Shown: positions 1-12,130 of the stretch, in pieces
Layout: each line of letters begins with the position of its first letter
Position numbering within the stretch: the stretch's first letter is position 1
DNA from: Mangifera indica
Taxonomy: Eukaryota > Streptophyta > Magnoliopsida > Sapindales > Anacardiaceae
Assembly: GCF_011075055.1 (NCBI RefSeq)
Contig: NC_058144.1
Span: forward strand, 14,995,807-15,059,806
Length of the DNA: 64,000 nucleotides
Direction of reading: 5' to 3'
Translations under genes and position numbers: made by a program
The notes under the pieces: generated by a model
Seen by the model: the letters and a program-made list of their open reading frames with translations, nothing else
Told to the model about the DNA's origin: nothing
The model's database searches: none

Positions 1-769
1 GTCACGTCACATCCGATTGATCGAATTCCATCCGATCAATCGAATTATACGTTTTCTGGAAAACTAAAACGGCTATTTTTGTGCACAACGGTAACTTTCC
101 TCATTTTTCCCTATATAAACCCAATCAAATTCGTTCGAAAAGAACTTTTGCCACTAAGAACTTTCACATATTTGAGAGCAAATTAGTTTTGAGCTATTCA
201 CTTGCAAATTCCTCTCTCTAATCAAAACCCTTGCTCATACACTTTGTAATTTCATTTGCATTGGGTTGTACTAAGCTTTAACTTTCATATACACTCTTGA
301 GAGAGATCATATTTCAATTTCATACTAAAATTCGTGCTATAAAAGAGTGAAGTTCACTCTTGGAGAAATTAGCAAATTTCTAGTGAGAAAAATTAAACTT
401 TAACATTTGTAAAGGTTAATAGCACCTTGGAAGCTATTTTGGTTGTGAAGAAAAGCTTGGTTGAGGTTTTAATCAACCAAGGATTAGTGGAATACTCCAA
501 GGGAGAAAGCTTGGAGGAGTGGACATAGGCTGGGTTGAGCCAAACCACTATACATCGCGTGTTTGATTTTCTCTTCCCTTAAACTTATATTTTATGTTAT
601 GTTATTTTGATTGTATTGATTATTTGAAATATTTTAGTTATTTTTATAAATTGGATTAAAAATAGGCAACATCATTTGATTTGAATAAATTGTTTTAATT
701 CTCAAATTTGGTAAAGATAGTTTTAAAATTGCCTAATTCACCCCCCCTCTTAGGCCATTCGATCCTTCA
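1..769 (+). repeat. Ty1/copia LTR, left side cut by the window edge
   Basis: The segment looks like the 3' part of a copia LTR. A TATA-type promoter motif (ccctatataaaccc) lies at about 108-121, followed by the transcribed leader. Near the end is the C-run motif ttcaccccccctcttagg (about 737-755), which many plant copia LTRs carry just before their 3' end. The LTR appears to finish at ccttca (769). No tRNA-Met primer site and no gag follow, so this is either a solo LTR or the 3' LTR of an element lying to the left. The true start lies outside the window. The copia assignment rests on the C-run motif and general layout, not on coding sequence. Confidence 0.55.
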
Positions 770-783
770 GTGTTTGTGTTCAA

Positions 784-1021
784 CATAGATACAAAGGCAT
801 CATCTCATGAGGGTTGGATAATGTACTATCTCAAGCCACATGAGGGTTGAAGGAATCATCAATTTTGGTATTAATTTTAAAACACCCTATGAATGTTTTG
901 TATGTTTATGAATTTTATGTTTAAAACGGATATCCTAGCTAGGGTTTTCAAAATTGTTTGATTTTTATAAAATTTTAAATTTCTCTATGCTACCAGTTCT
1001 CAATGCTCTTAAAATCCTACA
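784..1021 (+). repeat. Fragment of the 3' end of a second copia LTR family
   Basis: This piece aligns by eye with the end of the copia LTR at 26980-28674. Shared blocks include ttttgtatgttyatg, taaaac(g/a)g(g/a)tatccta and gctagggttttcaa or its close variant, and both end in ctaca. The 5' portion of the LTR is missing. It separates the copia LTR end at 769 from the decayed Tekay element that follows. Confidence 0.5.
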
Positions 1022-1079
1022 TCTCAATCCTATGATTCCTCTATAAAACCTTAACTAAGGGAATTTATTTGTGTTTGAG

Positions 1080-3050
1080 CTCTTTGAATCACCAGTCTAG
1101 AATCTAAACTGGGTGTTCTTTATATATCAATTTATCCTTGAACTTGACATCTTCAACTCAAAGTACATAGGTCAGGTCAATGATATACTTGTGCAACAAT
1201 GATATATGAAACTCATTATGAATGTGATTCATGCTCGCTAACAGCACAAGCTGGTAGGCAAACTTACTGATATGATACAACACCTCGAATGCTCCTACAA
1301 ACCTTAATGCTAACTTGCCTTTCCTGTCGAATCTCATAACATGCTTATAAGGTCTATTCTAATGAACACCTTATCACTCACATTAAACTCAAGGTCAAGT
1401 TTTATTTGGTCTGAATAACTCTTCTGAAAGCCTTAAGCTTGCCTCATCCTCTCCCTTATTAATTTGATATCTTCAATCATCCTTTAGGTTATCTCTAGTC
1501 CCAATAACTAAGTCAGGGTATCTCTCTCTCCTATCTCATCCCAATACAATGGTGATCTACATTTTTTATTATATAAAACCTTACATAAAGTCATTTTGAT
1601 AGTTGTATGGTAACTATTGTTATGCACAAACTTTATCAATGGTAATATGTCTATTCAACTCACTCTTCTATCTAGGCAACAAACCCTTAACATATTTTTG
1701 ATCGTCTAGTTGACTATCTTAGTCTAACCATTTGTTTAAGGATGATAAGCTATATTGAATGCTAAACTCATACCTAATGAGTTTTGCATACTCTACCAAA
1801 AAGTCAAGATGAACCTGGTGTCTCAATATGATACTATTGTCTTGGGTATACTATAGAGTCTGACTATTTCCTTAACATAGATCTAACCCAACTAATCTAT
1901 ACTCAGGGTGTCTTTAACTATGATAAAATGTGTCGACTTGGTCAACCAACCAATATGACCCACAAAGCATTGTATCCTCTTCTGACCCTTGGTAATCCAA
2001 CCATAAAATCCATCTAGATATGTTCCCATTTCCATTCTGGAATGTTAAGAGGCTATAAAAGTCCTGATGATCTCTAATATTCAATCTTAACTTTCTAACA
2101 CACTATACACTTAGCCACGATATCTATTATATCTTTCTTTAAACTTGACTACCAAAATGATTTCCTTAGATCCTGGTACATCTTTACAATCCTAAGATGG
2201 GTAGTGTAAATAAAACTATACACCTCAATAAGAATCTTGTCCCTTAAACTCTGATATTTGGGAATACTTACTTGGCTTCTAAGCCTCAAGATGTCCTCTA
2301 CAATATTGAAGTTCACCTTGGTACCCTCAATGACTTTTTGCCTAGGCTAAACATACCAGTCAAGGATCTCATCCAAAAGGGTTAACTAAATCTAAAGGTT
2401 TGTCAACTGTCCTACGACTACCTCAATTTACTCTCTCACCAACTCATGTTGTAACACTTAATAAGTGATAATCTACGATAGACTTTCCTACTCAGGGCAT
2501 CTGTAACTATATTAGCCTTACCCAAATGGTACTTAATCTTACACTTATAATCTTTCATCAGTTCTGACCACCGCCTCTACCTAGGTAAAAAAATACTCGA
2601 GGATCTTATGATCCATGTATAAATTACTATTGACCCCATAAAAATAATGTTGTCATATTTTAAGAGTAAACAGAATGGTTGTCAACTCAAGGTTATATGT
2701 TGGGTATTAGGTCCTATAATCTTTCAACTAGAAGAAGGCATAAGCTATAACTTTACCTTTTTGCATCAATACTTATCTAAATTGTTGGCATGAGGCATCT
2801 ATGAAAATATCATACTTTTTGCCTCTGTCAACAAAGTTAAAATAGAAGCTAATATCAACCCCTTTTTCAATTCTTGGAAACTTTGCTCGTAAGTATCAGA
2901 CCACTTGAAACAAACATCCTAGTGAGTTAACTTTGTGAGTGGTTAGGCTAACTTGGCAAAACTCTTAACAAATAGCCTATAATAACCTACCAACCTAAGG
3001 AATCTCCTTACCTCCTTACTCGTCTTAAGTCTTTGTCATTCTAATACAAC
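1080..3050 (-). pseudogene. Decayed RNase H/integrase/chromodomain part of Tekay element T0
   Basis: Read on the minus strand, this stretch lines up throughout with the 3' half of pol in the young element T1 (8839-10900). Recognisable pieces include the GPYE-type linker and basic region after the integrase core (about 1260-1400), the stretch around the YHPQTDGQTER counterpart (about 1720-1750), and the RNase H YTDHKSL-type region (about 2600-2640). Every frame is full of stops and indels, and no ORF of useful length survives. It is the oldest gypsy copy in the window. Its 3' LTR is not visible: the sequence runs straight into the copia LTR fragment ending at 1021. Confidence 0.7.
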
Positions 3051-4010
3051 TTCCACTTTGCTAAGGTTTACCAAGATACCTTCTTCTAAGACTACGTGTC
3101 CAAGAAAAGCCACTTTATCTAACCAAAACTTGTACATGGAAAACTTGGCATATAATTATCTCTCCCTTAATCTCTGTAGCACAAACCTCATATGTCGTGC
3201 ATGCTCCTTTCGGGTCTTAAATTATACTAAGATGTCATCTATAAATACCACTATAAACTTGTCTAAATAATCTTAAAACACTTTATTCATAAGGTCTATA
3301 AACAATGTTAAGGTTTTAGTCAACCTGAATAACATAACCTCAAACTCATAATGCCCATGTTTGGCTTTGAATGCAACCTAGAGCTAATGTTAACCTGATC
3401 TCAGGTCGATCTTAGAAAACACTAATTCACCCTTGAGCTGATCAAACAACTCATCCATCCTTAGAAGCGAATACTTATTCTTCACGATTGTTTTGTTCAA
3501 CTCTTAGTAGTTTATGCATATCCTCTTTAACCCATCTTTCTTTTTCACAAATAGGATCGATACACCCTATGGAGAATGGCTAGGTCTAAGAAAACCATTA
3601 ATAGCTTTTAAAACTGTTTCTTTAACTCTTCTAGTTAAGTTAAGGCCATTTTGTATAGTATGTTAGAAGTTAGTGTGGTACCCGGGGGTCAGCTCAATAT
3701 TAAACTCCACTTCTCTCTCTTGAGTGTTAACCTCTGGAAGACCATCAGGAAAAACATTTGGAAATTTTCACACTACTAAAGTAGCTTTCACACTCAGGAC
3801 TATCTCATCTTACCTGTTCACTATGTGTGTCAAATAAGTTATGCACCTCTTACTCAACATTTTCCTAGCCTTGACACTGTTAATCATTATACTAAAAACT
3901 TGACCCTTTCTAAAAGTAAACTGCTCTCCATTATCTACACTGAACCAGACATTTTTCTTTCTGTAATTTATCTCTGTCTCATATTTGCTCAAGAAGTCCA
4001 TCCAAGTACT
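3050..4010 (-). pseudogene. Decayed protease-reverse transcriptase part of Tekay element T0
   Basis: Minus-strand translation of 3810-4001 gives MDFLSKYETEINYRKK followed by the ITYLTHIVNR linker. The same linker joins protease and reverse transcriptase in T1 (about 11750-11960). Downstream (3050-3800) are relics of the reverse transcriptase core, including the region encoding the FIDDILV-type catalytic box (about 3225-3245) with substitutions. Several stops and frameshifts prevent any product. By comparison with T1 and T2 this is the same Tekay/Del chromovirus lineage, but far more diverged. Confidence 0.7.
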
Positions 4011-4797
4011 ACATTAAAATCAAGTATGTTCATCACTATCAAGTCTACGACCATCTTTTAGCCTCTTAGAGAAACTATCTCTCCTATTAACATATGACTA
4101 TTATGAATTTTATCCTTATCAAGCATTTTGATACTGATCTACGAAACTAGTGTGGGCTTTAGCTATATTCTCTCTACTATGCCACTAACGTCAGAGAAAA
4201 TTAATGTATGCAAAGTTAAAGAATGAAATATTAATGACTCATCACTACTATCAAGCTAGTGTTAACCTTAGGTTTAAGTGTTTGCATACACTTAAGTCTG
4301 TCATCCTCCAACTATCTACTCTACTAGGGTTGGTGCTATTATTTAGACTTATAACATACTCTCTGATTGGCTAGGCACTCACCAGCATGTCTCCGCCCAT
4401 ATCTATGGCAAGTAAAGAGATCATCATGCCTTGGATGATCCTCTTTCCTTTTGCCTCTAAAGTCCTTATTGTCATATTCTTGGTTGCCACCTATAATCAT
4501 CTAGTTTTGTCTCTGGGATGAGATTACTAGTATAAGTTGGTTTGTTACTTCTACCATCTAGCCTCTGACTTTAATGTTCTACCTAGGGCCTATAGTAAAG
4601 ATCTAAGAGGATTATCTCCTATCATGACATCCTTAGCAATGTCTAACCCAAGTCCCTTAAGGAAAATCTTAAACTTAGCCCTATCTGAACTAGCTACCCT
4701 TGCAGCACACTTGGTTAAAGAGTTTAGTTTAGTGAAGAACTTTGTACCTATCATATTATCTTGTTTTAGGTGAAAAAGCCTTTAGGCGAAAAAACTT

Positions 4798-5250
4798 TTA
4801 GGCTTTCACATAAAGAACATTTGCTAATAGGTACTCTTTCTTAAAGGCGCATCTAAAATTAAACCAAGTCATTTCTAATACTCGACAAGTCCCACCAAGA
4901 ATCCACCACCAAACCTTTGCATCATCCTTAAAAAAGAGACTAGTATACTGGATTTTGTCTATGTTTGTCATGGTGAAAATCCTCATGATATCTTTTACTA
5001 TTTCCAACCACTCCTTAACTGGTAATCCATTTAGAGCTGCACTGCTTCTAAAATCAAGGGCTTGGTACTTGTCTGCCAAAATATAAATAGGATGGGTCTG
5101 ACCTCCACAACTACACACTATCTCTACCTTGGGTACCTCTATACCCACTCTATCTTGTTGGGGTGGTAGCTTAGCGACTAGAGGCATTTTTAGCATTAGT
5201 GGGGCATGAGTTACGTGCCCAATACGCTTAGATGCCTCTTTGTTTTGCAT
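4798..5250 (-). pseudogene. Gag fragment of decayed Tekay element T0
   Basis: A 150-codon open stretch encodes a retrotransposon Gag-like segment. It includes YQALDFRSSAALNGLPVKEW, then SLFFKDDAKVWWWI and EMTWFNFRCAFKKEY, which match the T1 Gag motifs YLFKSGARIWWN and EMTWSEFRHRFEAEY. Gag would form the virus-like particle. This copy lacks the N-terminus and the zinc knuckle in frame. Its order relative to the protease-RT relic (higher coordinates on the minus strand, hence upstream) fits a gag-pol layout. Confidence 0.75.
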
Positions 5251-5514
5251 GAGGATATCTTCAATTATCCATCAAATAGTTTTATTTTTAATTATTAGTG
5301 ATACTAACAAGTCAAATGTCTGTCATCTTGACTGTTTTCCTAGTTGGGGACCTGGGCATCCCTGATTAACCTTTTGGATCTTTTCATCTTGAAATAAAGT
5401 CATGATTTAGGCACACATTTCACTTTAACTAAATGCAAGTTTATTATACTTACAATTATAGGTAGACAACGGTGGTCAACAAGAACTTAACACCTTTTTA
5501 GGTACCTAGATCAT

Positions 5515-5526
5515 GTTCTAATACCA
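5515..5526 (-). other. Decayed primer-binding site of T0
   Basis: The + strand gttctaatacca is a two-mismatch form of gctctgatacca, the reverse complement of the initiator tRNA-Met site TGGTATCAGAGC seen in T1 and T2. It lies next to the inferred LTR edge (tataacaccc, 5531). Confidence 0.55.
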
Positions 5527-5530
5527 TAAA

Positions 5531-6454
5531 TATAACACCCTTCTTTAAGTATATACCCTTACACAAAATATGACCTGAAGAAACGAGCATGACTAGACTA
5601 CCTAAAAAAAAAATGGAAAATAGCATGATAATAATTATTTAACCATAAAAGCAAGCAAAAAGGTACGACTTACGATATGAACAAAAATGCCTCTTTATTA
5701 AATTTCGTAAAGTATAAGTGTTTGAAAATTTCACTAAAACTAAATCCAAGTAATCATAACACATAAAAACTCATAAAACTTTATATGCAATATCGAAATA
5801 CAAAAATATAGAGAAATCTAGAAATAACACTTTTGTCCTTAGCCTCATGTAATTATTTGACTAGATCACTAGCTCTCCACATGCCCCACTGCTAACCATT
5901 ACTTGTAAAACAACAAAAAGGAATATGTAAGTTAAAACACTCAGTAATTTGGTGACCTTTCAACACCCTAAATAAAATGTAAAGCTAATAAATCTGGTAT
6001 TCTATTTATGAATCTAGATATAGTCATAACTCGACATTTTTGTGCCCTGACATAAGTCATCCACAAAGGTTACTAAGGTCTAAGTTGAAGTCGACATATC
6101 TAATGCCTTGGTGAAAGTATATGACATCTTGTATATCTATTACTATTGTGTCTTACCCATATGCTATACAACCTATTGGGCTAACAAACCATGATATCTC
6201 GGTCACACAATGAACTTTGTTTGTAGTCTCTCCCTTACCACGTGTACATATATGATGCATCCCACTAACCACATGAGAAAATATCTAAAAAGCCATAATT
6301 CTTTACCATGCACACCTAAGTTGAACTGAACTAAGTGGCTATGCACCTTGGCGTCAAGTTCATGATACATCTCATGAGTATCATGCCCTATTGCTTTCAT
6401 GTACGTCGTCGCTTACACACACAATTGGTGGTTATCTTGATGTGTACCACTTTC
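5531..6454 (-). repeat. 5' LTR of T0, part 1 (interrupted by T1)
   Basis: The sequence starts tataacaccc, a decayed form of the TGTAACA-type edge used by the family. It contains the cagtaatttggtgacc block seen in related LTRs, for example the actcagtaa blocks at about 13956 and 63760. T1 is inserted at 6454 with TSD ctttc. The rest of this LTR resumes at 15919, for a combined length of about 2.27 kb, close to the 2.2-2.4 kb LTRs of T1 and T2. Confidence 0.6.
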
Positions 6455-8672
6455 TGTAACATCCCTCCCTAGTAGTACTACCCACCGAAGGAGAAATGTT
6501 ACGAATTAATATTCGTAGCGTCTATTTTTTTTTTTTGTTTTTAAAAATACTTTACAATAAACACATCATTAAAAGTGTTTAGGAAGTATTCCAAGAAAAC
6601 TAAAAATCTGGAAGCGAACAAAAGATGTATATACTCATATGAAGACTCATCTGAAAGTATCTGAAAACAGGGAGTAATCATATGTAACTGTACCATAATC
6701 TCAAAAAGTCAAAAGTCGATAAAAACATGCCACTGTAAGCATGTAATATAAACCAGAGATAAACTGCTCCAGTCGGATCTACCTACGCTGACCTGACCCT
6801 GCCTCGCAACTACCTCAATCACCCGTACCTGCAATCAGGAAAGAAAAGGGAGTGAGTGATAAGAACACTTAGTAAGGGGAAAGAATCAAGTAAACTATCC
6901 TCTTTTTTTTTCCTGTTCTAACTCACTTTTGGGACTCAACCTCACATCTTAACCTTTATAAGAGATTGAGGGGATAATTTAGTTCACTCTTTACTATTTG
7001 GGTCATATTTTGTCCCATCTGGTGTCTATTTAATACTTTCTGAAAGCTAACTATAAGGATTTGACACTTTTCTAAGCTCAAGCTCTTTTTCTTTCACTAC
7101 ACTATTTCTGAATCTGAATTGAGCTTTACTGCGAGCGGACCTTACTAGGGGTCTATGTCCTACTACGGACGTGTCCTACTGCGGACGTGCCCTACTGCGA
7201 GCGGTGTAGTGTAAAGTGCCCCCTCATAGTTTATAGCATGCATGCGGGTCTTATATCTTACTAATTTTGCTTCCATTTAAATTTATTCATAACGCACCAG
7301 ACATTACTCTTGGGACGACCCCTAAATCTTGAGCCCCAAATTCTTTTTCTTGTTTTTCTTTCTTTTTCTTTTCTTCTTTTCTTTCCTTTCCTTTCCTTTC
7401 CTTTCTTTCCTTCTTCCTTTTCTTTCTTTCTTTCTTTCTTTCCTTCTTTCTTTCTTGCCCAGAATTATGAAATACTGTTCACAAAACAGTCATTTAACAG
7501 GGCAGCCTTCTTTTTCATACAATTTAACATCCCAAACGGTTCCTAATTCATACAAGCTATATATCGTTGAAAAGAGGATTCAAAGATCTTTCCAACGAGC
7601 TATAATAACACTCATAATTCAATAGATAAGGCAGTCAAAACATGAGCTAAACTCAGTGATAAAATTACGACATACTGTTCACAGAACAGACATTTAGCAG
7701 GGCAGTATTCTTTTCATACGATTTAACATCCCAAACGGTTTCTAATTCATACAAACTTTATATCGTTGAAAAGAGGATTCAAAGATCTTTCCAACAAGCT
7801 ATAATAGCACTCATAATTCATTCAATCAGGCAGTCAAAACAGCAGATAAAGTCAGTGGCAAAAACTGTCTCCCCTGTTTATTTGATAAAGCAGTCCTTTC
7901 GGTTTATACAATCTTTAACAGTCCAAATGATCTCTAATTCATACAAGCTATATATCATTGGAAAGATCATTCAAAGAGCTTTCCAACAAGATATAATAGC
8001 ACTCATAATTCATCAAATAAGACAGCCAAAACATGGGACAAACTCAGTGGCAAAAACTGTAAATATTATGCAACTTTCTGCCATGAACAAAATCACATAC
8101 ATAGACATCCCAAATGGCAAAACAATATTCCTCAACATCAAAATCAACATTTATAACATAGATCTAAGGAACCAAAAGCTTAAAACATATGACATATCAA
8201 GGAGGAAACCCCTTACCTTGTTTCAAGCCAAATCTTTGCAAGTTGGCTTCCTTCTCTTTGTTTTGCTTCCTTTATCACCAAAACCACTTTAAATCAATAC
8301 CAAAACACACTAACATATTCACATATCATGCATATAAACATAGATAAAGGGAAAGGAAGGAGAACTTTGGTTACCAAAGCTTTCAAGTGCTTCCCTTTTC
8401 TTTTCTTTCCTTATTTATCTTCCAAAAGCCTTCCAAATCACCAACTTTTCTTCAAATCTTTCCTTTTTCTTCAAGAAACACAGAAAAAGCATGAAGAAGG
8501 CTGCCTTTATTTGGAATGGACGGAGAAGGTGATAAACAAAGGTAGGAGTTGCCTTTGTTGACTTTTTCTTTCTTTAGGTAATTATATACATATATGTATC
8601 TACATATATATCTTTGTGTTTTATTTATTTATTCATTTTTTTCTTTTGCTTTTTTGACTTTTTGTTTTTTTG

Positions 8673-8711
<39 letters not shown>

Positions 8712-8802
8712 CACCCATACATATATATATTTAAAATGGAAAAAATCTCAAAACAGTGTCAAAAGACATAATTACCTCTGGAATATACCTGAGGGTATTA
8801 CA
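6455..8802 (-). repeat. 3' LTR of T1
   Basis: This LTR is 2,348 bp. Within it lie a short GC-richer array built on ctactgcggacgtg-like units (about 7129-7215), a pyrimidine tract of tttcc/tttc repeats (about 7335-7455), three diverged tandem units of about 190-200 bp (about 7460-8060), each with the block ctaattcatacaa, and a TA dinucleotide tract (about 8680-8705). Confidence 0.92.
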
Positions 8803-8816
8803 ACTCTTCCCCCCTC
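8803..8816 (-). other. Polypurine tract of T1
   Basis: On the element strand this reads gaggggggaagagt directly against the 3' LTR. The same tract lies at 40547-40560 in T2. It is the expected primer for plus-strand DNA synthesis. Confidence 0.85.
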
Positions 8817-8838
8817 ACAAGAATTCCGTCCTCGGAAT

Positions 8839-9891
8839 TCACATAAACAACTCTAGATACTTATCGTTCATGGTTTGCTCCATTTCCCAGGTAGCCTCCT
8901 CTAACTTCTGGCTTCTCCACAAGACTTTTACTAGAGGAATCTGTCGGTTCCTTAGTTGTTTAATTCTTCTGTCAAGTATCTGAATCGGTTTTTCTTCATA
9001 ACTAAGGTCCTCTGATAACTTAATATCTTCTGTATTCACAACCTGGGAATGATCACCAAGACATTTTCTTAATGATGAGACATGAAATACATCATGAATT
9101 CGGTCCATACTCGCTGGTAAGGCTAATCTGTAAGCCACTTTACCAACTCTCTCAAGTATCTCATATGGACCAATAAATCTGGGAGCTAGTTTTCCCTTCT
9201 TTCCGAATCTCATCAATTGCTTGAATGGAGCAACCTTTACAAATACAAATTCACCTACATTGAATTCCAAGTCTCGACGTCGATGATCTGCATAGTTTTT
9301 CTGTCGATCCTGAGCCTGTTTTATTCTCTGCCTGATCAGTTGGACATCATTAATCATTTTCTGGGTCAATTCAGGCCCAAGGGATCGGGATAACACATCT
9401 CTCTCTCCTATCTCATCCCAATGAAGAGGAGAACGACACCTCCTACCATATAATGCCTCATAAGGTGCCATTTGAATAGTCGTCTGATAGCTATTATTGT
9501 AAGCAAACTCCACCAAGGGCAACATTTCTACCCATGTGACTTTATGATCTAAGCAACAAGCTCTTAACATGTCTTCCAAAAACTGATTAACCCTCTCCGT
9601 CTGACCATCTGTCTAAGGATGATAAGCTGTACTAAATGTCAAATTAGTACCCAAAGATCTTTGGAGACTCTTCCAGAAAGTTGATACAAATCTTGTATCA
9701 CGATCAGATACTATGGTCCTAGGTACACCATGCAATCTAATAATCTCCCTAACATATAATCTCCCCAACTGATCTGTGGTAGTAGCATCTTTGATGGGCA
9801 GGAAATGAGCTGACTTGGTTAATCTATCAACAATCACCCAGATCGCATTACATCCATTCTGAGCTCTAGGGAGTCCACTAATGAAGTCCAT
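8839..9891 (-). pseudogene. Integrase core, C-terminal region and chromodomain of T1 (one internal stop)
   Basis: Two open stretches (9613-9891, 92 codons; 8839-9579, 246 codons) are separated by a TAG. The first has the integrase catalytic aspartates in WVIVDRLTK (D22) and IVSDRDTRF (D63). The catalytic glutamate falls in the 33-nt gap in a TDGQTER-type segment. The second has the region after the core (FAYNNSYQTT, MAPYEALYGRRCRSP), a GPYEILERVGKVAYRL segment and, at residues of about 195-240, a chromodomain-like tail (PIQILDRRIKQLRNRQIP, then EEATWEME). Such tails are thought to steer chromoviruses to heterochromatin. The stop replaces the expected glutamine codon of YHPQ (CAG to TAG at 9613-9615). 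Confidence 0.88.
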
Positions 9892-9903
9892 GGAGATATG
9901 CTC

Positions 9904-11817
9904 TCATTTCCATTCTGGAATAGGTAGAGGTTGAAGTAACCCTGCAGGTCTCTGGTGTTCGGCCTTAATTTGCTGACAGGTGAGACATCTGGTAACAAAC
10001 TCACCTATATCCTTTTTCATGCCTGACCACCAAAAATATCTTTTTAAATCTTGATACATCTTTACACCCCCAGGGTGGGCAGTGTAAAGAGAACTATGAG
10101 CCTCTGTAAGAATTTTCTGTCTCAAATCAGTTATCTGGGGAACATATACTCGATCTCTGAATTTGAGAATTTCATTCGATACTTGAAAATCTGTCTCAAG
10201 ACTCTCTTGAACCTTTTGAAGTTTCTGTTGACACCATTCATCTTGTGTCTGAGCCTCTCGAATCTCATCTAGGAGAGTGGGTTGAATCTCTAACTTGGCG
10301 AGGGCCTCAATCACAAGCTCAATCTGCTCTCGGTCTATCTCTCTTTGAATTTCTCTTTGGACCGTCAATTGTGATATCATCACATTCCTACTGAGGGCAT
10401 CTGCAACCACATTAGCCTTGCCTGGATGGTACTTAATATCACAGTCATAGTCTTTTACTAGCTCGAGCCATCGCCTCTGCCTCATATTTAATTCCTTCTG
10501 AGTGAAGAAATATTTGAGGCTCTTATGATCAGTATAAATATTACATTTTACCCCATACAAATAGTGTCTCCAAATTTTCAAAGCAAAAACCACCGCTGCT
10601 AACTCCAAATCATGAGTGGGGTATCGAGTTTCAAATTCTTTCAATTGTCTTGAGGCATATGCTATCACCTTGCCTCGCTGCATCAACACTACTCCTAAAC
10701 CACCGTGTGAGGCATCCGTGTATAAATCATACTCAACTCCCTCCTCTGGAAGTGCTAACACAAGAGTAGTAGTCAATCTTCTTTTCAATTCTTGGAAGCT
10801 TGTCTCATAGGCATCTGACCACTGAAATGGCATTGCTTTCTTTGTGAGGGTTGTAAGAGGTCTAGCTAATCTGGCAAATCCTTCCACAAACCTCCGATAA
10901 TACCCTGCCAAACCCAGGAAACTACGAACCTCTTTGACTGTCTTTGGTCTCTGCCATTCAACTATTGCCTCAATCTTACTAGGATCCACTAATATACCCT
11001 CTGCTGAAATCACATGCCCCAAAAAGGTAACTCTATCTAGCCAAACTTCACATTTCGAGAATTTGGCATACAGTTGTTTCTCCCTCAATCTCTGGAGGGT
11101 AAACCTCAAGTGTTGTTCATGCTCCTCTCGACTGCAAGAATATACTAAGATATCATCAATGAATACCACAATAAATTTATCCAGGCAGTCGTGGAATACC
11201 CTGTTCATCAAATCCATAAATACTGCAGGGGCATTTGTCAATCCGAATGGCATCACTACAAACTCAAAATGGCCATACCTCGTTCGGAAAGTTGTCTTGG
11301 GTATATCTTTCTTTGTCACTCTCACCTGGTGATACCCAGATCTCAAATCTATCTTGGAGAAGACCACGGATCCCTTCAACTGATCAAATAAATCATCAAT
11401 CCTGGGTAACGGGTACTTATTCTTAACTGTGGCTTTATTTAGCTCACTGTAATCAATGTACATTCTCATGGACCCGTCTTTCTTTTTCACAAATAGGATG
11501 GGAGCTCCCCAAGGAGAATGGCTTGGTCTGATAAAACCATGATCTAATAACTCTTGAAGCTGCTTTTTCAATTCTTGTAACTCGGTAGGGGCTATTCGAT
11601 AGGGTGCTCTTGAAACAGGTGCTGTGTCAGGTGCCAACTCTATACTAAACTCAACCTCTCGCTCAGGAGCTAATCCCGGTAGCTCACTTGGAAACACATT
11701 TGGAAACTCTCGTACCACTGGTGTTTCCTCAATAATTGGGTATGACTCAACCTTGCTCACTATATGAGCCAAATATCTTGTACACCCATTTTTCAATATT
11801 TTACTAGCTTTTAACAT
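9904..11817 (-). pseudogene. Reverse transcriptase/RNase H/integrase zinc finger of T1 (637-codon open stretch)
   Basis: This is the best preserved gypsy reading frame in the window. Reverse transcriptase: [20 protein letters not shown] (99-118), [10 protein letters not shown] (155-164), [10 protein letters not shown] (191-200) and the catalytic FIDDILVYS (219-227). RNase [11 protein letters not shown] with D368, then E405, YTDHKSL with D430, and DALSR with D473. The integrase zinc-finger region follows, with H574, H581, C611 and C614. The ORF ends in a TGA at the position of the second Trp of the family's EWKWEH motif, just before the integrase core. It starts after a 1-bp deletion separating it from the protease. 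One substitution in a conserved box: MYIDYSELN where relatives have MCIDYRELN. Confidence 0.9.
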
Positions 11818-12122
11818 ACTGTCATCAAACTCCGGATATGACCCTCACCGAACTCAAATTGATCTCCAGAGTCTAGGTTAAATCTCACTTTCTTCTTTTT
11901 ACAATCAATTTCAGCTCCGTATCTCCCCAAGAAGTCCATCCCTAAAATCATGTCAAGATCTGGCATTTCGAACACAATCAGGTCCACTAGTAACTGTCGA
12001 CCCTGAATCATAATACTCTGTCCTAGTAGCATCATCTCACTAATGATTGAACCCCCATCAGGCAACTCGATCATAATCCTCTGGGCTATTCTAACAGGTT
12101 GCAACTTTAACCTCTCAAGCAA
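11811..12122 (-). pseudogene. Aspartic protease (C-terminal part) and linker of T1
   Basis: The 103-codon frame holds the flap and C-terminal half of the gypsy protease (LVDLIVFEMPDLDMILGMDF, then LGRYGAEIDCKKKKVRF). The catalytic D-x-G box lies just upstream in another frame: a 1-bp deletion near 12155 turns the LIDCGAT-type box seen in T2 into a frameshift. A second 1-bp deletion near 11820 (gatgacag against gatgatcag in T2) ends this frame and separates it from the reverse transcriptase. Gag-pol processing would therefore fail. Confidence 0.85.
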
Positions 12123-12130
12123 ACTTTTGG

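Noticed and set aside
7310..7625. Open frames rich in Phe, Leu and Ser (also at 14439-14657 and, on the minus strand, 35031-35351)
   Set aside because: They are translations of the pyrimidine tract inside the Tekay LTRs, repeated in every LTR copy and without protein features.
7855..8292. 145-codon open frame, also found at 14966-15403 and in altered form at 34372-34737 and 41000-41365
   Set aside because: It is the LTR tandem-unit region. Its recurrence follows the LTRs, and its start and end differ between copies. No domain was recognised.
10051..11426. Several plus-strand open frames opposite the T1 reverse transcriptase
   Set aside because: Antisense shadows of the conserved pol frame. 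They vary between T1 and T2.
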